This document shows, piece by piece, positions 44,401 to 52,883 of a DNA stretch of 64,000 nt. Under the pieces are notes generated by a model. The model saw nothing but the letters and a program-made list of their open reading frames with translations, did not search any database and was not told where the DNA came from. This DNA is from an uncultured Erwinia sp. (lineage in GTDB: Bacteria > Pseudomonadota > Gammaproteobacteria > Enterobacterales > Enterobacteriaceae): positions 1 through 64,000 of the forward strand of contig CAMIKG010000001.1 of NCBI GenBank assembly GCA_946221915.1. The letters run 5' to 3'. The position numbers and the translations under genes are program-made. The stretch's first letter is position 1; each line of letters opens with the position of its first letter.

Positions 44401-47086
44401 CTCCAGCTGGAAGGCTAATGTCGGCTTAACCGTAGCGTTTAACATTTTTCCGCGGCTGATTAAATCACAAATTGCCGATCGCCCGGAGGAGCGCAAAAAA
44501 GCCTGGATTGAAGCGATGCTCAATCTGGCGGGTGAAGGCGTCAGCTTTCTGTTGAACCAGCACGGTGGCCGGGTGCTCAGGGGGTTGATCCACCAGGGCG
44601 GGCAGGCAATCACGATTCCCTGGCGTCAGCTGCCAGCTGCCTTTACCAATAAAGTGTCAGAGTATGCCAAAAGATATTTTCTTTCTTATCGCGCTGTTAT
44701 TCTGCGTGCGATAGATGTTACGGAAAATCAGGCGGTAATCGGCGACAGCTATGAGCTTCCCTATATTGAGGCAAAAGCGCCCGCGCCACTGAATGAAGTC
44801 AGCGATGCGGTTGGCGATTTTTCCCATTTTATCAAATCACAGTTTTCAGATATCAGTGAAGTGCGTAGCGTATTTAATAGCCGTAATAAAGTATTAACCT
44901 GGCTTCAACAAATGTTTGAGGAAAAAGGCTCACGCTGTGAAATCGGCGCGGTCATCAGCTGGCGTGATTTTAAACACTCTCAGCCAGAAGTGTATTATGT
45001 GCTGCGGGTCAACTCACCCGCACCCGATCTGTCTTCTTCATTTACGGAAACGGAAAACGTGCTCATCGATCCTTCTCTTCAGGATGGAAAGGTAAACCAT
45101 CTTATTGGCGCGGAAGATACATGGCTGAGTGATATGCCCTCTCAGAGCCGTTTTACCAATAAAGCGATCGCGGTGAAGTGGTTTGACAATATGTTGCAGG
45201 CGCAAAGCTGGTCGCGGTCGTTATTATATGGCCGAACCGGCAGTATTCGTATGTTTAGCCGTCAAATGTTAACGCGACCAGACTGGTACCTCAGAGACAT
45301 CGCCAGCGAGGTATTAAAAAATCTCGAGCGACGGCAGTCCAGCGTGCTGCGCGAAATTTATGACAGAGAAAGCGAAATCTCGTTAGAAGAGGTGAAAATA
45401 TACGGTAACCACAATGTTAATCCGCAGCTCAGTTATCTGTATACCAGTACCTCCATACTCACCATGGATATGCTGGCGGAAAAGTACGCTTACCTGACGC
45501 GTAATAATATCAGCACCGAAGCGGCGCCGTTACCCTCGGATGAGTCAATATTAATCGCGACTGAGTTACGCGGTATCAGTGCGGATAAACAGGGCAATAT
45601 TACCTTAACCAATTATGCTGACCCGGGTGAATTACTGCTCAGTCATCAGTTGCCGATCTATTCCGCAACGGAGATTATCGCTGCGGCGCGACAGGCCGTC
45701 TATAGCTGCCTGTATACGCTGGCGGGCGATAAGGTGCAGCCGCGCAAAAAACGGCAGTTATTTAACCCGGTTTATGTGCAAAAACTTAACCGTATGAAAG
45801 CGAACAGCGCCTGGCTGCACTACGATGCGCAAAATATTCGCGTGCCGCTGCTGCTGGTGATTGACCGCTCACGACTCAATAGCGAAGACAGTGCTGCGCA
45901 GAAGCATATCGCTGCCACCGTACCTGCCGACGCTGTTCAGTATGTGCTGACGCTCGACGATCGCAACCAGACCATCAGCGATATTCTGGCGCCGCTGGCG
46001 CTCATTGTCAGGCCACTGGTCGTGCGCGAGAAAGCGCAATGGTGTAAAACGCGTGATATTGCCTGGCGTTACGCGATGCTGCCGGAAATGGAAAATCCCC
46101 GCCTGGAGCTGAGCGGTCACGAATACCAACCCTGGTTAGCCATTATCGATCTGCAGGCTACCGGCGGGCTGATTGATTTCGCTGCGGCACAGCATCTGCG
46201 GGAACACACCAGCACCGACAATTATCACGCGTTTCTTGGCGCAGAGTCCGTGCGGGTGCAGAGCAGGGCGCAGCTGAGTCAGATTCAGCCCGGTGCGCGG
46301 CTGGCCTTTTGCGATTGCTCTGCCGGGCCGGGAGAACCGCCGTTATCCCATGCACTGATGATGCTGGAAGAGGGTAAAGCGATCGCTGCACATAATCAGT
46401 TGCTGGGCGGCGGCAGTGGCTGGGAAATTACCTGGCTGCAGGCGGGTAACTGGACAGACGATCCTCAGCACGGTCTGGTCATGACGGTGGAGGGATGCCA
46501 GTACAGTCTGCATGTTCAGACCTCGCCCGAGTCTGACGTTGCCACGCCTGTGGCACAGCCTGCACTGAATAAAGAGGCGATTACGGTTATCGCCATGGCG
46601 GAGCAATATATCGCGCAACCCGCCGCGATGATGGGCGTCACTTCAGCCTGGGAAGAGGTGCTTGCCCTTTACCGCCAGGCCGGATTGATCAACCGCGCCA
46701 ATTTTGATCGGTTAATGAAAACGGTGACGGAACGGCATTTTCAACCATTTATTGGCGCGGGTGCGCAGCTGGCGCGCAGCCGGGATGAAATGTTACGCGC
46801 GCCGCCAGGCTCGCGACTGATTTTTCTGGAGTCAGCGTCGTCTGCTGAGGGCGGACGGCAGATGGTGCACGCGATGGTGGTCACCGCCTGGGGGCAGGCT
46901 GTGGGGGTGAATAATCAGCCCGTTGGCGGCCAGGCAGGCTGGGGGAGAATCGATCTTGCTGCGCTGAAGGTCAATGCGGACTGCCGTCACGGACTGGTGA
47001 TCGAAAACCGTTCACACAGGCTGCAATGCATTATTGCCGCCGCCTTAACCGATTCATTGCTGACCACAACCTTCAAACAGGATTAG
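41402..47086 (+). CDS. Giant toxin-like protein, first of two tandem paralogues
   Basis: 1894 residues, no signal peptide. Translation is placed at the second of two nearby ATGs (41402) because AAGGA is correctly spaced to it. Visible parts: helical N-terminal domain (about 30-260, with a PLLPVCLWAAQLLWQIQ segment), a conserved SCYELLQ around Cys313, a domain around TMPASYGRQHIPINRG (about 672), a hydrophobic segment (about 965-1020) followed by DRPEERKKAWIEAMLNL, a conserved ELRGISADKQGNITL (about 1388) and two C-terminal copies of a ~125-residue domain with HAxxM and GGxxGW (His1650, His1823). Collinear with the next gene throughout. The hydrophobic segment plus RPEE-type helix recalls dermonecrotic-toxin-like (DUF6543) proteins, a weak resemblance judged by eye. 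Function unknown. Confidence 0.8.
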   Translation: MLNPVDIASGGSPAPGCAVAATENGDNHPQTSSLFRRLQRSVNSALHCLLPQNANAQLAWMQALQSGLTAAQDSTAFIIELRQRLQHPDALALLAEPPASVTDIGRWLPVPVQPLLNDQQSHNLMALALNLPPQKMAGLRHQTPALYQLLVDEVNKLAARQPSPGLHLLLPQLLRLPVISQALLRMHPLLPVCLWAAQLLWQIQRRGLLNAADDELKRLLHQQLLMLDASNPGLANLPLTLSEQQLWRQLNQWVDQRLSLLAGVQAPSERGAVSAAAPGAPLVVHEFSGWWLNSALNQAVATDTALLVKIHSCYELLQRQTQTIDIAVGCFADNANRSHSAAEWQGMQLLRSLVIDDSDNLYARWQLESGAEPLVLQGLTIPAQARPLMLRQLAGPDDRITLLNAGESPAEASGETLARSLVTWTQQQLGASPGGEVHLQEVRSVSNPPAAVAWVSNLVASALVYGQHLLPVANGGGWPFAAVSAEPSPPLPPAADNRTDAVLRCSVEDFIDSLWFKYPDQLAKYPEVIVTQTRNRAPRDSEDRQMPLAQALTMMEETENNHPELLLNFHPGWHKNLADDIHDFLRGKILPRYNASLPVNWNSTENQQAAWQIGVGVGRKSIDNMVGVIHEINCSVLSVERWITDTFRALVTEYGGNADEIRLDTPVSIFVTMPASYGRQHIPINRGLDGTRQHIYKHGGKPYTLKDIFTDEYKRGSIRAESLTVIFPAGVNQSLQQAILSINLQSRYINELDAEMAKPAVNKGMRNLFQTILNNTLMRLEKDYQTKNIPADVAMLRAAIRQGEVYLLNWFGYTLHNLVFIQTENGENKRGIILSLWDSELVYFKVNINLLSAISLDEGKKAAALLALLDKSLPIVGRIEAYNKVGIYDKKIIINTSERYEIAWHGKAILKKTRQPADERKSLLSLIKPLSAENEMLKHFIAALKKDMGYLVLTDDEHEIDTAIEVLDTICILWNLFAISAALTSASGGTGLAAKVLAGVSSWKANVGLTVAFNIFPRLIKSQIADRPEERKKAWIEAMLNLAGEGVSFLLNQHGGRVLRGLIHQGGQAITIPWRQLPAAFTNKVSEYAKRYFLSYRAVILRAIDVTENQAVIGDSYELPYIEAKAPAPLNEVSDAVGDFSHFIKSQFSDISEVRSVFNSRNKVLTWLQQMFEEKGSRCEIGAVISWRDFKHSQPEVYYVLRVNSPAPDLSSSFTETENVLIDPSLQDGKVNHLIGAEDTWLSDMPSQSRFTNKAIAVKWFDNMLQAQSWSRSLLYGRTGSIRMFSRQMLTRPDWYLRDIASEVLKNLERRQSSVLREIYDRESEISLEEVKIYGNHNVNPQLSYLYTSTSILTMDMLAEKYAYLTRNNISTEAAPLPSDESILIATELRGISADKQGNITLTNYADPGELLLSHQLPIYSATEIIAAARQAVYSCLYTLAGDKVQPRKKRQLFNPVYVQKLNRMKANSAWLHYDAQNIRVPLLLVIDRSRLNSEDSAAQKHIAATVPADAVQYVLTLDDRNQTISDILAPLALIVRPLVVREKAQWCKTRDIAWRYAMLPEMENPRLELSGHEYQPWLAIIDLQATGGLIDFAAAQHLREHTSTDNYHAFLGAESVRVQSRAQLSQIQPGARLAFCDCSAGPGEPPLSHALMMLEEGKAIAAHNQLLGGGSGWEITWLQAGNWTDDPQHGLVMTVEGCQYSLHVQTSPESDVATPVAQPALNKEAITVIAMAEQYIAQPAAMMGVTSAWEEVLALYRQAGLINRANFDRLMKTVTERHFQPFIGAGAQLARSRDEMLRAPPGSRLIFLESASSAEGGRQMVHAMVVTAWGQAVGVNNQPVGGQAGWGRIDLAALKVNADCRHGLVIENRSHRLQCIIAAALTDSLLTTTFKQD

Positions 47087-47094
47087 GGACAATC

Positions 47095-50000
47095 ATGTTG
47101 ACTGCTTCACCCCTCACGGCGGATGGCCGTACTGTGGCCGCGTGGCATGCTGTCGCGCCTGTGGCACGAAAAGTGGATGGTGAATCCCGGCTGGCGCAGT
47201 TAGTGCGTGCAGTGACCAATACGGCATCCCGGCTGTTCGCTGCACCGACGCCCGACTATCAGCTGGCATGGCAGCACGCCCGCCAGCTGGCGCTGACGAA
47301 CAGCCCTAATGCGGGAGAATTTGTTGCCGCGCTGCGCCTGCGGCTGCAGCAGCCTGATGCGCAGCGCATGATGATCCCCGCTGCCACCTCGTTCACCCGT
47401 CTCAGCCGCTGGCTGCCGGAACCGATACAGCCGCTGTTAACTGACCCGCAAAGCTGGCAGCTGATGGCCTGTGCACTGGGGCAGTCGCCCGGGAGGATGG
47501 TGACGCTGGCGCGAGACTATCCGGCGCTGCACCATTTACTGACCGATGAGATCAACCGTGCAGCGCAGCCGCGACAGCTGGCGCTGGTCACACTGTTACT
47601 GCCGCAGCTTCTGCGTATGCCGGTTGTCAGTCAGGCGCTGGTCCGCTGGCATCCGCTGTTGCCGGCGCTGCTCTGGACGGCACAGCTACTGTGGCAGATA
47701 CAGCGGCAGGGGCTGTTAAACACGCTCGATAATGAACTCAGGCAACAACTCCATCACAGCCTGCTGGCGCTGGATAGTTCTGCGCCTGCAGGCTGTGAGG
47801 TACGGCAAGCGCTAAGTGATAAATCGCTCTGGCATACGCTTAATCGCTGGCTGGCGCAGCGCTTACCCCAGCTCGCTGCAAAGACTGCTGCTGCGCCCGG
47901 CGAAAGCATGCCTGTTGACCGGCAGGCGCCTGTCAGCGAAAGGGTTGTCACAGACTGGCAGTTGAACAGTGCAATAAACCAGCCCGCAGAGCGAGATGGC
48001 ACGCTGCTGGTGCAGATCCGCAGCTGTTATGAATTTCTGCAGCAGCAGAGAGCGCCGCTGGATATTGCTCTGGCATGCCCGGTTATCGCCAATCAGACAG
48101 TCAGCACAGCAGAAGAGGGGGAGATGCAGCTGCTGCATTCGCTGGTGCTGAATGAGGCTGGTGAGATGCACCGTTGTCTGCGGCTGGAAAGCGGTGATGC
48201 TCCACTGCTGCTGCGTGGTGTGAGGATACCGGCACAGCCGCGCCCGCAGGCGCTGCAGCCTGTCGTCAGCGCGGACGACAGGGTGACTCTGCTGCCTGCT
48301 GACGAGGGAACGGGTGCGGATGAGTGGCTGGCTGCAGTCGCGCTGTCGCTGACAACACGGCAACTGGCGCAGCCGGAGAAGCTAACTGAGCGCTTACAGG
48401 CCATATCGGCGACGGGGGCTGAAGCCACCCTTCAGTCGCCACCCGCCGCCAGCCGCGGCTGGTTTCAGCTGCTGGCGCGCTTGGGCAACTATCTGACCTC
48501 ACCCGCCACCGTCTCCTCCTCATGGCCGCTACCCGGCTCATCGGCGCAGTTGCTGCCAGCACAGACCAGGCAACTGCGCTGGCAGGGCGTGGAGCAGCCG
48601 GTCTCGCCGGAAGACTTCGTTGACTCACTGGCGCTGAACTACCCTGCTGATTATGCCGTCTACGCGCAGGTCACGGTGACGCAAACCGTGGAACGACGGC
48701 ATAAACGGGAAATATGGGATATGAACATGCCGCTGGTTGAGGCGCTGGAGGTGATGCAGTATGCGCAGGAAGAGCACGCCACCCTTACGCTGAACAGTGC
48801 TGCTGGCTGGAGCAGCGATTATCGCGGCGCAATCAATGATTATCTGAGCGGTAAATCACTGGCGGATTATGACAACCGTACTGCACTGGAGGTGGATACA
48901 CCGCATAACCGGGCGGGAATCTATCGGCTGGCGTCGAAGCTGGCGCGCGAAGGGCTGGAAAACAGTATCGAGATTTTTGCCCGTCTGAAATCACCGCTGT
49001 GGAATATCACGCAATGGCAAGACGACAAAATCGATCTGTTGCTGAAAGAGAACGGCCTTAAGAGCGGGGAGTTTAATGGCTCAACACCGGTTGGGGTCGG
49101 TGTATATATGCCTGCCCATCCCGGCCTGCACAATCCGCCGATGGCAGAACGCACCTATGATGGCAGCTGGCAGCCGATTGGTAATTATACGCTGCGTCAG
49201 GTTACCGCGCGCGAACACCTGCGCGGCAGTTTTAAGCAGGAGCAGCTGACATTGCGCTTTCCCTCCGCTTTCAGCGAAACGTTAATTGAGCAGATTAAAG
49301 CTCTCGATCTGGAACGCATCTATCGCGCAGAGTTAAAAGAAAAACTCTCCGATCCCGATGTCAGGGTGGGGATGAAAGTATTAATCCGTAATCAGCTAAA
49401 CAAAGTGATTGAATCCTATGTCGAGAGTCTGCAGGAAAAGAAGAACCGTTTTAGCGCTGAAGAGGTGATAAAGGCGGTTGAACAGGATCGTTTTGCACAG
49501 GTTATCTGGCATGAATTTGCCTTACACAATGTCGTTTATCTCGCTATCGATGCCGCCGGGCATGAAGGGCTGATGATTTCGCTGTGGGACAAAAAGGTAA
49601 TGGCGGTGAAAATCGCGCCGGGCGATAGCCTCAGCTTTTATGATGGCGCTAAAGCCAGTGATTTTGTTGCGCTAATGGCGAAGAGCATGCCGATCAAAGG
49701 CCGGCAGGTTTATCAACATGAAACCATAAAAAATGAGCAACTGATTATTGATCCGCGTTTGCACAGCAAAAATCGTTATAGCCGCTTTGGATATGAATAC
49801 CGGGTGATGCTGGGGTCCGCGAGTCAAAATGTGTTTTCTGTGAAAACGCATGGCCTGCTGGAAAATGAGTTACTGAATAACTTCGCCGTTTTATTGCTGG
49901 ATGACGTCGATTTTCTGTTTAAATCGGACAGTGAACTGAGTCGGGATTTCACCATCGAGTTATTTACCACCATCGTAACGCTGGTGAATTTATATGTGCT

Positions 50001-52833
50001 GCCCACCGCCTTTGTTTCCGCCGCTGCGACACATACCGCCAGCGCCATGCTGTATAACAGTATCAGCCAGTGGAAAACGGCCGCCATGCTTACGCTGTCC
50101 GGTATTACGTTACCTAAGCTGGTGGAGGGTGCTTACAGCGACCGCCCGGAAGAGGCTGCCAAAGCGCATATTGAGGCGGTACTGAGTTTATTTGGCGAAG
50201 CCGCGAGCGCCATGCTCAACAAATACGCCGCCCGTGTGATTGTCGGCTTATTCCATCAGGCTGGCAGGCCGATTAAGCTGACCTATAGCCAGTTGCCCGC
50301 CGCGATAAAGAACATGATTGCCCGGCAGATGAAACGCTTCAATGACGCCTACTCGCGCTTTATCTACCGCTCACTGGGATTATCCATCGATGCCGGGACA
50401 TCAACGCGTATTGAATATGATTTCCCGTTTATCGATGTAAAAGCACCTGCGCCAGTGCGGAAAGTCACCAGTGGCTTTGGCGATTTAACGGCATTGTTAA
50501 GTGCTGAAGGAAAAGGCATTCCCGATCCGGCGGTGCTACTAAAAGATAATAAACGCCTGCCGGAAATGGTGCTGCGTCATATGCAGAAACAGGGCTTCCA
50601 GGCCGATATTGGCGAAGTCGTACTGTGGAGCGCCATGACGGACCGTAATCCGCGTAAATATTATGTGGTACGGGTGAAGTCACCCCTGCCGGAGCGCAAT
50701 TCCATCTATGCTGAGACAGAAGATATTATTATTGACTGCTCCGAGGTCAATTTTAGCCATAATCGCTGGCGCGGGCAGATCATTACCGGCGAAGACCGCT
50801 GGCGCAGCCATATTGCGACCTTACCGGACAATAAAAATATGGCGATTGATGTGGAATGGTATCGCGATATGCAGCAGGTCAAGGCGAAGCTTAATTCGCT
50901 GATGGCGGGCCATCCTTTACAGCTGGTCTCGTTTATTAACACGTCTGCTATCCGCCCGTTTTGGGTGAAAAAAGCGGTGGCGAAAACCGCGCTGGAACGC
51001 CTCGCGCAACGTCAGGCAACGGCATTGCAGCGTATCTGGCGGCAACAAATCGAAGAAGCGGCGAAAGCCAGCAAAATTGTGGTCAGTGATTCGCTCAGTT
51101 TAAAACTGTCGCACCTGTTCTCGCGGCAGATGGTCGCGGAGGTGGATTCTCTGGGGCACTATTTGCACACGCTGGTCAGTCACCCCATCAGTAAACAACC
51201 GGTAGCGCTTCCGTCAGACAATATCATCCTTGTGGGCACGGACCTGCGCGGGATCAGCGGTGATAATCAGGGGAATATTACCCTGATTAATTTTGCTGAA
51301 GAGGCGGATATCATGCTGAACGATCGTGTCCAGGGCTATCTGCCGCATCAACTGACTGACGCTGGGCTGGCCGCAGAAGCCAGCAAGTTTTACGCCCCGC
51401 AGGTCGATGAACGCTACAGCGGCCATAAGAACATCAGCGACAGCCATCGGGTGCAGAAGCGCTTCGCCGCGTTACAGAAAAATCAGCGCTGGCTGGAACA
51501 GAGCCCAGAGCCTGCCGCAGGAAAGGTGGCGGAACATCCGCTGAATGCGCCGGATACCATTTATCTAGTGCCGTTAATTATTGGACTCGATCGCAGCCGC
51601 ATTGCCGCGCAGCTCGACAGGGATAACCGGCTGACGGCCACGCTGCCCGTCGCTGCGATCCGCTTTGTACTGGCGCCGGAGGAAGATATGCAGGATACGC
51701 GGGAAATCCTCTGCAATCTGCTGGATAAAGCGATTCCGCTAAGCCCATTACTGATTGAAGATATTCCAGCGGTAAACCAGACGCGGGATCTGGCCAATGG
51801 CTATGCTTTTTTTCCGGAGCTGGAACCGGCGCAGCAGGCGGCGAAATACAACTATCATCAGCCGTGGCAGGCGATTATTGATTTACAGGCGGAGACCAAA
51901 CAAATCACCACCGAGATCGCCGCCAGTCTGCGGGAAAGCACCGCAGCGGACAGTTACGCCGGGTTTGTCGCGCACGATCCACTGGTGGTGGGCAGCCTGA
52001 ACGATATTAATGAGATTGAACCTGGGGCGCGTATTGCGTTACTGGAGATGACCGCAGGTCCCGGCGAACCGCCGTTCTCCCATGCCATGATCATGGTGGG
52101 TGAGGGGGCGGCGGTGTCGCTCAGTAATCATTTCATCGGCGGTCAGCTGGGCTGGGAAAAACATTATCTGGCGACGCTGCCCTGGCGGCACGATGAAAAA
52201 TGGGGGTTTATCCTGCAGGTCAACGCACGTAAATTTCGTGTGCTGGCGCAGAGAACCAGCCAGATCCCGCACAGTGCGGCGCCACGCACGATGCAAACAA
52301 GGTGGTCGCTGGAGAACAGCCTGGTGCTGGATCAGGCGCGGATCTTTGCCGCGCATCCCGCCAGCTGGCAGCGTGGCGCGTATCCACAGGGCGATACGCC
52401 CTGGGGCGCAATCATTCAGCTTTATCAGAAAAGCGGCGCCATGACGCTGAACCGGGTCAAGGCGTTTCTCGCCTCGCTGGCGCCGGACAATTATCAGGCT
52501 CTGCTTAATGAGGGTTCACAGTTAATACGCAGCTACCGTGAACTGCTGATGGCGCCGGATGGCGCCCATATGCTGCTGATTGAAAAACAGGAGACAGACG
52601 GTCAGCGTCAGTCAACGCTGGTGCATATGATGATCATTAGCCAGTCAGGGCGGGCGATTGGTTTTGCCAATCAGATCATCGACGGTGGCGGCGGCTGGGA
52701 GCAGATCACGCTATCGCGCCTGAACTATCACTTGGATACGCGGGGAGGACTGATGATTGAGGTGGGTGCACGCCTGTACAATATTGTGATTACGCCGCGT
52801 CCGGCGCTTGGCGATACCGGACTGGCGGGCTGA
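47095..52833 (+). CDS. Giant toxin-like protein, second of two tandem paralogues
   Basis: 1912 residues, beginning MLTASPLTADGRTV after an AGGG site only 8 bases beyond the previous stop, hence co-translated. It repeats the architecture of its neighbour in the same order: N-terminal helical domain with PLLPALLWTAQLLWQIQ, SCYEFLQ (Cys311), hydrophobic segment near 958 with DRPEEAAKAHIEAVLSL, DLRGISGDNQGNITL near 1383, and two C-terminal HAMIM/HMMII...GGxxGW copies (His1663, His1844). The two proteins are clearly homologous over the full length but substantially diverged, so the duplication is old and both copies have been kept intact. No immunity, chaperone or secretion gene adjoins them. Function unknown. 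Confidence 0.8.
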   Translation: MLTASPLTADGRTVAAWHAVAPVARKVDGESRLAQLVRAVTNTASRLFAAPTPDYQLAWQHARQLALTNSPNAGEFVAALRLRLQQPDAQRMMIPAATSFTRLSRWLPEPIQPLLTDPQSWQLMACALGQSPGRMVTLARDYPALHHLLTDEINRAAQPRQLALVTLLLPQLLRMPVVSQALVRWHPLLPALLWTAQLLWQIQRQGLLNTLDNELRQQLHHSLLALDSSAPAGCEVRQALSDKSLWHTLNRWLAQRLPQLAAKTAAAPGESMPVDRQAPVSERVVTDWQLNSAINQPAERDGTLLVQIRSCYEFLQQQRAPLDIALACPVIANQTVSTAEEGEMQLLHSLVLNEAGEMHRCLRLESGDAPLLLRGVRIPAQPRPQALQPVVSADDRVTLLPADEGTGADEWLAAVALSLTTRQLAQPEKLTERLQAISATGAEATLQSPPAASRGWFQLLARLGNYLTSPATVSSSWPLPGSSAQLLPAQTRQLRWQGVEQPVSPEDFVDSLALNYPADYAVYAQVTVTQTVERRHKREIWDMNMPLVEALEVMQYAQEEHATLTLNSAAGWSSDYRGAINDYLSGKSLADYDNRTALEVDTPHNRAGIYRLASKLAREGLENSIEIFARLKSPLWNITQWQDDKIDLLLKENGLKSGEFNGSTPVGVGVYMPAHPGLHNPPMAERTYDGSWQPIGNYTLRQVTAREHLRGSFKQEQLTLRFPSAFSETLIEQIKALDLERIYRAELKEKLSDPDVRVGMKVLIRNQLNKVIESYVESLQEKKNRFSAEEVIKAVEQDRFAQVIWHEFALHNVVYLAIDAAGHEGLMISLWDKKVMAVKIAPGDSLSFYDGAKASDFVALMAKSMPIKGRQVYQHETIKNEQLIIDPRLHSKNRYSRFGYEYRVMLGSASQNVFSVKTHGLLENELLNNFAVLLLDDVDFLFKSDSELSRDFTIELFTTIVTLVNLYVLPTAFVSAAATHTASAMLYNSISQWKTAAMLTLSGITLPKLVEGAYSDRPEEAAKAHIEAVLSLFGEAASAMLNKYAARVIVGLFHQAGRPIKLTYSQLPAAIKNMIARQMKRFNDAYSRFIYRSLGLSIDAGTSTRIEYDFPFIDVKAPAPVRKVTSGFGDLTALLSAEGKGIPDPAVLLKDNKRLPEMVLRHMQKQGFQADIGEVVLWSAMTDRNPRKYYVVRVKSPLPERNSIYAETEDIIIDCSEVNFSHNRWRGQIITGEDRWRSHIATLPDNKNMAIDVEWYRDMQQVKAKLNSLMAGHPLQLVSFINTSAIRPFWVKKAVAKTALERLAQRQATALQRIWRQQIEEAAKASKIVVSDSLSLKLSHLFSRQMVAEVDSLGHYLHTLVSHPISKQPVALPSDNIILVGTDLRGISGDNQGNITLINFAEEADIMLNDRVQGYLPHQLTDAGLAAEASKFYAPQVDERYSGHKNISDSHRVQKRFAALQKNQRWLEQSPEPAAGKVAEHPLNAPDTIYLVPLIIGLDRSRIAAQLDRDNRLTATLPVAAIRFVLAPEEDMQDTREILCNLLDKAIPLSPLLIEDIPAVNQTRDLANGYAFFPELEPAQQAAKYNYHQPWQAIIDLQAETKQITTEIAASLRESTAADSYAGFVAHDPLVVGSLNDINEIEPGARIALLEMTAGPGEPPFSHAMIMVGEGAAVSLSNHFIGGQLGWEKHYLATLPWRHDEKWGFILQVNARKFRVLAQRTSQIPHSAAPRTMQTRWSLENSLVLDQARIFAAHPASWQRGAYPQGDTPWGAIIQLYQKSGAMTLNRVKAFLASLAPDNYQALLNEGSQLIRSYRELLMAPDGAHMLLIEKQETDGQRQSTLVHMMIISQSGRAIGFANQIIDGGGGWEQITLSRLNYHLDTRGGLMIEVGARLYNIVITPRPALGDTGLAG

Positions 52834-52844
52834 TGCAGAGAATG

Positions 52845-52876
52845 ACTGCGGCCGGACCCTGCCAGCCGCAGTGTTT
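52845..52876 (+). terminator. Candidate terminator after the giant gene pair
   Basis: An 8-bp stem (actgcggc / gccgcagt) with a 12-base loop followed by GTTTC, in the 50-base gap before the convergent cstA. T run short, hence moderate support. Confidence 0.45.
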
Positions 52877-52883
52877 CAATGCG

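Noticed and set aside
41402..47097. Giant genes as one gene broken by a stop codon
   Set aside because: The two are full-length paralogues of each other, each with its own N- and C-terminal domains and ribosome-binding site, not two halves of one protein.
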